A DNA stretch of 64,000 nucleotides from Miscanthus floridulus (lineage: Eukaryota; Streptophyta; Magnoliopsida; Poales; Poaceae), in assembly GCF_019320115.1 (NCBI RefSeq), contig NC_089591.1, positions 55,924,078-55,988,077 of the forward strand, read 5' to 3'. A model generated the notes under the pieces. That model was not told the DNA's origin. It saw only the letters and a program-made list of their open reading frames with translations, and searched no databases. Positions 57,316 to 64,000 of this stretch are shown piece after piece. A program made the position numbers and the translations under genes. Positions within the stretch are counted from its first letter, which is position 1. The number at the start of each line of letters is the position of its first letter.

Positions 57316-60127
57316 ATGGGCAAGAAGAAGGGCTCATCTAGCAAGTCGAAGGAGGTCTTGGTGGACGAGGAGGAGGTGCTCAAGGTGATTGAGAAGCAGG
57401 AGTTCATCGCCATGAGGACTGCAGAGAAGATCTGGCCCTCTCTGACCACCACGGAAGATTAGCTGAAGGAGCTGGCCAGCGACGGGTTGATCCAGGACCT
57501 AGGCTTCGCTAAGTGGAAGACACCTGGTGAGCACCAAGTTCCTTCCCCTGGTCTTGGTGAGATTGTTCTCTTCGTTTCTTTCATCCGCGTTGGGCTTTGC
57601 CTTCCAGCGTCTCCCTTCTTCCACCGATTTGTTCACTACTTTGGCATTTCTCTGAACCATCTGACTTCGAACATAGTTCTTCACCTTTCTGTGTTTGTTC
57701 ACTTTTGTGAGGCCTTTCTTGGAATCCTCCCCTCCATCTCCTTGTTTCGCTACTTCTTTCGTCTGAAACCACACCCCCGTAGTGACAGTATTTCTGTCCT
57801 AGGTGGTTGTGGAATCTAGTTTTGCTAAGGTAGGAAAAGGGAGTTCTTTGACTATGACTTGGTTGATTTAGTTAAGGAATGGTGTTCTGAGTGGTTTTAT
57901 GCTAGGAATATGAATCCCCCTCTTGTTGTCCACTCAAACGTTGGTCCTATAGTAAATGATCGGTGGGAGAAGCTTCCTTTGACAAGTGAGGAGTTCAACA
58001 AGATTAAGCCGCTGTTCGAGAGGATCAAGACTCTGAAGCAGCAGGGTTTGACTATTTTTGGGATTGTCGCCAGTTATCTTTGTCGTCAAGTTCAACCTCT
58101 TAAAGCGAGGGAGAACTATTGCTTCGAGTACTCTAGTGCTAAAGACCCATCTCGAATGGTGCCGGCACTAGAGTTGACCAAAGAAGAAGTGCTAGAGCGC
58201 CTCAAGAAGATCCTTAAAGGAGTAACCATTGTCCCACATAGGGTCAACGAGTACCATGCTGATAATCCGCCCCCTGTCGTAAGTTGTTTTTGTTATTTCT
58301 TCATGAGTAGTTTCCTTCTTTGTTTCTTCTACTCAATCTTGTTGTTTGGTTATCTGTAGCACTTGGGGCAGAGCTTTGATGATTTGCCCCCACTTCCTAT
58401 CGAGGACAATCCTATTGGGCGGTGGTCGATGGGAGCCAGGCTAGAGCCTTAGGAGTTAGTAAATCTTGCACTGTTACTGTTCTTCCTGGCGTTTCTCTTG
58501 GAGAACTCGATCCATTTATTGAGTATGTGTCTCGCCTAGTTCCTTGAGCTCCTCGTTCCACCAACAAGAGTACATGGGTGGATGACACTTCTGCTAGTGC
58601 GTTTGCTACTAAGAAGCCTCGTCCTCTGAGTACTCACTCAGTTACTCAAGCCATAGGTAGCATGCTCCTGGGTGAGTGTATCAATGTTCTTTATTTTCCT
58701 TTATTGTTTGTATGTTTCCTTACTCGAGTGCTTTTTTCTCTTCAGATGGGAGTGCGGTGGAGATCCTCGAGGACAAGGATGAAGATGATAGCGCGACCCT
58801 CATTACTCATTGGTGAGTAGTTAGAGTGCCTATCCATTATTATCTTGCATTGTCTGGAGTTCTTTTGATGACTCATCTTCTTTTGTCTTTGGCAGTAAGC
58901 GGGGGTCGAGTTAGAGTTCTGCTAGAACTCAAGTGCCAGTCTTGGCTGGTGTTGATATTTTTTAGCCCCCACGCCCCCGCCTAGGTCTTCTGGTTGGCTT
59001 GGGAATATTGGCATGAGGAGGAGGAGCGCCAAGTAAGCTTTTTCTAACTTGTTTGCCATTCTTTTCCTTTTGACCCTGATCCTTCTTTGATGACTTCTTT
59101 TATGCTTTGAAGATCATCGTTGACTTCCTCCCCCAATCCCATATCGACTTCTTCTCAGCTGGTTGGGCTTGTTCCGCTTACTATGTCGCAAGACTTGGAG
59201 CGGACGGCTAGTGAGGCAGGGGCGAAAGAAATGGTGATCCCAGCTGAGCGACCTACCGTTGAGTCTGTGCATCCAACGGAGGTCATGACCGTGGTGGGGC
59301 GCTCGACTAAGGATACAACTAGGGCTTCTACTGTGCTGGACATGGCTTTGGTCATGGCGTCGACTTCCTCACCCTCCCAACATTTAGTCAAGGATGTGGT
59401 GCTGGAATTTGATGCCACCCACCGCCTCTCGAAGCTGACCATGGCGTGGGAGGGCCTTTCGGCCGGGGCGTCTTCTTTTGGTGAGCTGCTTTAGGTAGGC
59501 ATTTTTTCCTTGTTCTTTTTGGTGGTCTGACTTCTTATTTTTCCTCTCTTCTATGTAAAGGCCTTTTCTCGAGACCAATCCTACTTCTTTGGCTTGGGTG
59601 AAGTCGAGAGGAAATTGGTCTTTGAAGTGAATCAGCTAAAGGTGGATCTGGCTTGCAAACAAGTTGAACTAGAATCAGAGCGCTAGGGATGTCGAACATC
59701 TGAAGAGGCCCTCCATGCTCAAATCGGTGAGTCAGAGCGGAGGAAGGAGGACACCCTGGTTGCCTTGAAGGAGGCATCTAGGGAAATCTAATGATTACAA
59801 GCGGGAGTGTGGAGGTATTCTGAGTACTTTTTGTGTGCTTCCTTTGTTTCTTTTCTTGTAGGTTTCTTGATCCGTGTTCTTTATGAATAGCCCTTCAGAA
59901 GAGCATCAAAAAGCTCTAGGAGGATCTGGAGATGATGAAGACAACTCTCCAGGTTGAGTTCAACCGGGTGGATGAGGTAACTACATGTGCTGATGAGGAT
60001 CTAGATGAGGATAACTACCTAGAATCCATTGAGAGAGCAGGAGCCTGAGTTTGAAGCTTTGGCCAGCCATATTGCCGAGAAGCTTGAGATTCAGATCCTT
60101 CCTTCTAATGATGAAGCTGATAGCTAG
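57316..60127 (+). pseudogene. Antisense ORF of Gypsy 2 (putative gypsy-type transposon domain)
   Basis: The ATG at 57316 opens GKKKGSSSKSKEVLVDEEEV, followed by a TAG at 57460-57462. It then reads PGLGEIVLFVSFIRVGLCLP, FFHRFVHYFGISLNHLTSN, LFRYFFRLKPHPRSDSISVL and GGCGI, two stops, then FFDYDLVDLVKEWCSEWFYA, WEKLPLTSEEFNKIKPLFER and EDPSRMVP-like YSSAKDPSRMVPALELTKEE. This matches the domain called putative gypsy-type transposon (Transposase_28) in plants. Later exon-like parts, separated by GT-AG introns (donor GTAAGT at about 58279), reach the end ILPSNDEADS and TAG at 60125-60127. It runs opposite to pol. Its role in the element is unknown. The stops in the LGGCGI segment are where Gln codons are expected (CAG to TAG, CAA to TAA). 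Confidence 0.75.
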
Positions 60128-60469
60128 GCTCTCTGAATGCTCAAATGCCCACTTCTCTTCCTTATAAAGATACTCTTTTTAAATTCTGTCTTGTAAAGAA
60201 CTTTGTTATTTGAGTAGTTATTTCTTGTGTTACTCTTTCTGAGTTGTTTCTCCTTGCAATTGTGGAGTTTTTCCTTAGCATTTTCTGCTATGTGTTGGAT
60301 GCAAGCCTTAGTCATTGTAGGCGTATCCGGGTGCTTTAGAGCTTCATCCCTCCTTTTGGCCGTACTCTTGTCTTTGTGGCTTCATGAATCTTAGCGAGCG
60401 CTGGCGATGGATCAACTGAGTTCTTTCATCCGATTAGTTAAAAAACGGGGTAGTTTGAGCGTATTAGCT

Positions 60470-61090
60470 TATGTAGCTTATCTTGCTCTTATTCGTAATA
60501 GGAATAGATAGGGCGAGCTCAAGCTTGATCAACTCTTTTGCTCTCATCCAGGTCGAATAACTCTAGGATAGGCCGAGCGCTATCTGGTTCTCATCCGTGC
60601 TATGAAAACAACTTGGGATAGGCCGAGTGTTGGCTTGTCAGCCTTCTTACTCTTATCCAAGCCTGAAAAGACTTGGGATAGGGTGAGCTCAAGCTTGATC
60701 AGCTCTTTTGCTCTCATCCGGGTTGAATAACTCCGGGATAGGGCGAGTGCTATCTGGCTCTCATCCGTGCTGTGAAAACAACTTGGGATAGGTCGAGTGT
60801 TGGCTTGTTAGCCTTCTTACTCTCATCCAAGCCTAAAAAGACTTGGGATAGGGTGAGCTCAAGCTTTATCAGCTCTTTTGCTCTCATCTAGGTTGAATAA
60901 CTCTAGGATAGGGTGAGTGCTATCTGGCTCTTATCTACGCTATGAAAACAACTCGAGATAGGTCGAGTGTTGGCTTATTAGCCTTCTTACTCTCATCCAG
61001 GCCTGAAAAGACTTGGGATGGGGCGAGCTCAAGCTTGATCAGCTCTTTTGCTCTCATTCGGGTTGAATAACTCTGGGATAGGTTTTGTTG
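60470..61090. repeat. 170-bp tandem repeat array with three sub-units
   Basis: The landmark GAATAACTC recurs at 60555, 60725, 60895 and 61065, an exact period of 170 bp over about 3.6 copies. Each period contains three related sub-units of about 46, 62 and 62 bp, each with a GGGATAGG core and ending CTCTCATCC. This is a small higher-order repeat. It lies in the UTR between pol and the antisense ORF. Confidence 0.9.
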
Positions 61091-61190
61091 ATCCTAGTAA
61101 GACAAGTGTTGATGAGGAACATTATCTTTATTACTTTGAGCATGATTCATGCTTACATAATATCTTGGAGAAAAAATCTATCTCGTGTCC

Positions 61191-62603
61191 TTAGGCGTAG
61201 AATCTTCACAATTGGCTGATGTGCCATGAGTTTCTGACTGGTATGCCATCTTCTGTCATCAACTCGTATGATCCTGGCCCGATAACTTTGACAATGATAA
61301 AAGGACCTTCCCATGAGCTGAGTAGTTTGTGTCGTCCATCTGTTTTCTAAATGCGACGAAGTACCAAATCTCCGTCTTGAAGGGCACGAGGCTGGGTGTT
61401 TTTGTTGTAGTGGCGCCTCAATCCCTGGAGATAGCAAGCAAATTAAAGAGTAGCATTGACTCTGACTTCTTCTATGCTATCTAGCTCTAGCATGTGGGTG
61501 TGTTCAGCTTCTCCTTCATCATACTGCTCTATCTTTGGAGAGGTCCAAATCAAGTCCATTGGTAGTACCGCTTCTGATCTGTATACTAGGAAGAAAGGCA
61601 AGTTCCTGGTGGCTCTACTTACTTGAGTTCGAAGCCCCTATACTACTTTAGGCAACTCTTTGATCTACTTGGAACCATAGTCTTCTAATTCGTCATACAA
61701 TCTAGGCTTCAATCCAGCTAGTATGAGGCAATTTGCTCTTTCCACCTATTAATTAGCTTTGGGGTGGGCCACTGATGCGTAATTGATGCTGATACCACAG
61801 TCTTGTGCCTAACTTCTGAATTTAATAGCTATGAAAGGGGAGCCCAAATCCATGATGATTCGGTTAGGCATGCTGAAACGATGCATGATGTCTTGGATGA
61901 ACTCAACTGCCTTGGCTGCGCTATACTTGGCAAGTGGTTTGTACTCGATCCACTTGGTGAATTTATCAATGGCCACAAAGATGTATTCAAAACTGCCCTT
62001 GGCTTTCTTGAGAGGTCCTACCTAATCCAGCCCCTAGCAGGAGAACGGCCAAACAGGCGGGATACAAATAAGATTGTGTGCTAGAACATGAGCCTGTCTT
62101 GCAAACATTTGGCAACCTTTGCACTTTCTAACGAGTTCCTCTACGTCCTTCAAAGTAGTTGGCCAGTAGAATCCAGAGCAGAAAGCTTTACCAACTAGAG
62201 TCCTTGAGGCCGCGTGATTGCCGCAGCAGCCCGAGTGGATTTCATCTAGGATCTCCTTGCCTTTTTCTGATGAGACACACTTTAGTAATACTCCTGATGA
62301 TGCAGCTCTTCTATAGAGGTTGTCTCCCACAAGGACATAGTTCTTCCTTCTTCTAACTATCCTGATGGCTTCTTCTTTGTTTGTTGGTAACTTGTTTTCT
62401 TTGATGTAATCGATAAAGTCTTGAGTCCATGACTGGGTGATTACCAAAATCTGAGTAGATATTGCTAGGAGTTCAGGGGTTATCTCACCGAGTTGTTTGA
62501 TAGTGGGTGCTAATAACTCCTTCACAAACACACTAGGTGGGACATTCACCCTGTCTGACTCTAGCTTAGCGAGGATGTCTACCGCGATGTTTGAATCACA
62601 CAA
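61191..62603 (-). pseudogene. Gypsy 2 integrase
   Basis: The minus strand begins with a linker (ESDRVNVPPSVFVKELLAPT, LPTNKEEAIRIVRRRKNYVL), then the HHCC zinc-binding domain IHSGCCGNHAASRTLVGKAF...CKGCQMFARQ, then PVWPF. After a frame break follows the catalytic core FVAIDKFTKWIEYKPLAKYS, NRIIMDLGSPF and NYASVAHPKAN-WVERANCLI, then the C-terminal GDLVLRRIQKTDGRHKLLSS, WEGPFIIVKVIGPGSYELMT and WHISQL, ending at TAA 61193-61191. The D-D-E positions are present, but stops after ARG-WI-type sites and in PKAN-WVE break the frame. Confidence 0.85.
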
Positions 62604-62617
62604 GATATGTAGAATTT

Positions 62618-62923
62618 CTAGTCCTTGAAATTTTTCTCCAGTTTGCGTACTTTAGCACAGTAAGCATCCATGTTATCTTTGGTGCAATCCCAATCCTTGT
62701 TGACTTGATTGACAACTACTGCCGAATCACCGTAGATGAGAAGTCGCTTGATTCCAAGGGAGATAGCTACCCGGAGCCCATGGATGAGTGTTTCGTACTC
62801 TGCTTCATTGTTCGTGGCTTGCCATAATATCTGAAGGACATATTTGAGTTGCTTTCCGTCTAAAGAGATGAAGAGAACGCCTGCGCCAGCTCCACCTAGT
62901 TTGAGTGATCCATCAAAGTACAT
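62618..62923 (-). pseudogene. Gypsy 2 second (archaeal-type) RNase H domain
   Basis: The minus strand reads MYFDGSLKLGGAGAGVLFIS, ATNNEAEYETLIHGLRVAIS and IKRLLIYGDSAVVVNQVNKD. DGS, NEAEYE and YGDSA supply the Asp/Glu catalytic residues. A ribonuclease H of this type between the retroviral RNase H and integrase is a known Tat/Ogre and related-lineage feature. This stretch is open and well conserved. Confidence 0.85.
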
Positions 62924-62998
62924 CTTCCAATGGTCGAGGATGGCATCTGGCGTAGGTTGTTAGATTTCTGTCCATTCGGCAACAAAATCAGCAAGGGT

Positions 62999-64000
62999 CT
63001 AAGATTTGATCGCTTTTCGTGGGGTGAAATCAACATTGAGAGCGCCAAGTTTAACTGCCCACCTAGATATGCGCCCTGTTGCGTCTCTATTATGTAGGAT
63101 TTCTTCGAGTGGAAAATCTATTACCACAGTAATCTTGTGGCTTTCAAAATAGTGGTAAAGCTTGCGGGACGTGATTAGGAGGGCGTAGAGTAGTTTTTGC
63201 ACATGTAGGTACCAGATTTTAGAATATGATAGTACCTCACTGATGTAGTAAATTGGCCACTATACTTTGTACACCCGTCCTTCTTCTCTCTCCATGACGA
63301 TCGCTGTGCTAACCACCATAGAAGTCGACGCAATGTATAGCATCATGTCTTCGTGCTTCTTTGGAGGTGTGAGAATGGGCGAGGAGGTGAGGTATGCCTT
63401 AAGGCTTTCAAAAGCCTCCTTGGCTTCGTCTGTCCACTCAAACTTGCCCATCTTCTTTAGTAACTTGAAGAAAGGTAACCCTTTTTTTACCGAGTCATGA
63501 TATGAAACGATTGAGGGCTGCCATGCAACCTATCAGTTTCTGCACATCTTTGACACATCGAGGAGGGCCCATTTCTATTATAGCTTAAATTTGCTTAGCG
63601 CTGGCCTCGATTCCACGATGACTGACCAAGAATCTGAGTAGTTGTCCTGATGGTACTCCGAATACACACTTGTTTGGGTTCAATTTCCACTTCCACTTCT
63701 TTAGATTCTCGAAAGTTTGTTTCAAGTCTTCAATTAGTGTGTCTAGATTCTTTGTCTTTACTACTATGTCATCCACATATGCTTTCGTGTTCTCACCAAT
63801 CTGTTCACCAAGGCATGTCTAGATAGCTCTCTAGTAAGTAGCACCAGCGTTCTTGAGTCCAAACGACATGGTTTTGTAGTAGTAGGCGCAGAATGGAGTG
63901 ATGAAAGATGTCTTGCTCTAGTCTTATTCATTTAATGCGATCTGATGATATTCTGAATAGCAATCAAGAAAAGACAATAGGGCAGATCCTGCTATTGAAT
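62999..64000 (-). pseudogene. Gypsy 2 reverse transcriptase C-terminal half and first RNase H, partial
   Basis: The minus strand reads AYVDDIVVKTKNLDTLIEDL (YVDD codons at 63779-63768), NLKKWKWKLNPNKCVFGVPS, FLVSHRGIEASAKQI, then after a stop KMGKFEWTDEAKEAFESLKA, YLTSSPILTPP, MLYIASTSMVVSTAIVMERE, VYKV and YFESHKITVVIDFPLEEILH, ISRWAVKLGALNVDF. This is the Gypsy RT palm/thumb and RNase H. The finger part of RT lies beyond the window end. Stops occur at Gln after ASAKQI and elsewhere. Confidence 0.88.

Larger units (their letters stand above)
55183..64000 (-). mobile_element. Gypsy LTR retrotransposon 2, Tat lineage, partial (continues past the window)
   Basis: The minus-strand order is RT and RNase H (63780-63250), a second RNase H (62923-62618), integrase (62603-61191), tandem-repeat UTR (60470-61090), a plus-strand antisense ORF (57316-60127), spacer, then the 3' LTR (55183-55631). 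RT before integrase identifies Gypsy. A second RNase H domain plus an antisense ORF carrying the 'gypsy type transposon' domain downstream of pol are diagnostic of the Tat group (Retand, Grande, RIRE2-like). Gag, protease and the 5' LTR lie beyond 64000. Stops are present in pol and in the antisense ORF. Confidence 0.88.

Noticed and set aside
60470..61090. 170-bp array as a centromeric satellite locus
   Set aside because: Only about 3.6 copies, located precisely in the UTR of a Gypsy element; a satellite origin or fate is only a hypothesis.

Overview
The window is nuclear DNA of a grass, most probably a panicoid such as sorghum, sugarcane or Miscanthus. That assignment is an inference from GC-rich first exons, GT-AG introns, a Tourist-type MITE and the style of the retroelements. 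There are no prokaryotic features. Two zones are visible: a gene-bearing left part (1 to about 15,400) and a transposon-dominated right part (about 15,360 to 64,000) made of insertions inside insertions.

Left zone. A ten-exon PP2C protein phosphatase gene (399-3490, +) has an unusual Ala/Glu-rich tail. The three-exon ribosomal protein uL23 (RPL23A) gene (5689-6641, +) has a TATA box, a telo-box and a leader intron. A short minus-strand gene fragment lies at 7675-7878. An I29 (cathepsin propeptide-like) gene (8314-9108, +) carries a 1-nt frameshift. A decayed eIF(iso)4G copy (11485-13883, +) has lost its N-terminal exons and has a TGA inside exon 5. Just upstream of it are unidentified exon remnants.

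Central zone. A minus-strand HNH-type gene runs from a presumed leader near 35,280 to its stop at 15,245. A 12-kb Copia element (15363-27357, TSD GTTTC) sits inside its second coding exon. A 5.9-kb antisense-oriented Copia element (28193-34054, TSD ATATG) and a Tourist MITE (34667-34859, TSD CAA) sit in its presumed 5' intron. Next come a truncated methyltransferase-like first exon, a frameshifted Cys-rich gene, and a pair of nested TIR elements. The inner one (37790-39623) is a Pack-MULE with a perfect 9-bp TSD and a captured R2R3-MYB piece.

Right zone. A minus-strand Gypsy remnant has only gag plus 5' LTR (40806-44331), and a Copia-type solo LTR is lodged in that LTR. A 4.7-kb solo LTR (44623-49365, TSD ACTGG) and a second Copia-type solo LTR (49896-52384, TSD GAGAC) follow. 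The window ends in a large Gypsy element (55183 to beyond 64000). Its pol is on the minus strand, it has an antisense plus-strand ORF typical of the Tat lineage, and a 170-bp tandem array lies between the two.

The most interesting signals are the exon-disrupting Copia insertion whose junctions restore a clean reading frame, an array of GACCGGACGC/GCGTCCGGTC motifs just upstream of the TATA box in several LTRs, the 170-bp higher-order tandem repeat in the Gypsy UTR, and stop codons in the retroelements that are nearly all one transition away from CAA, CAG, CGA or TGG. No undescribed defence or RNA system was found.
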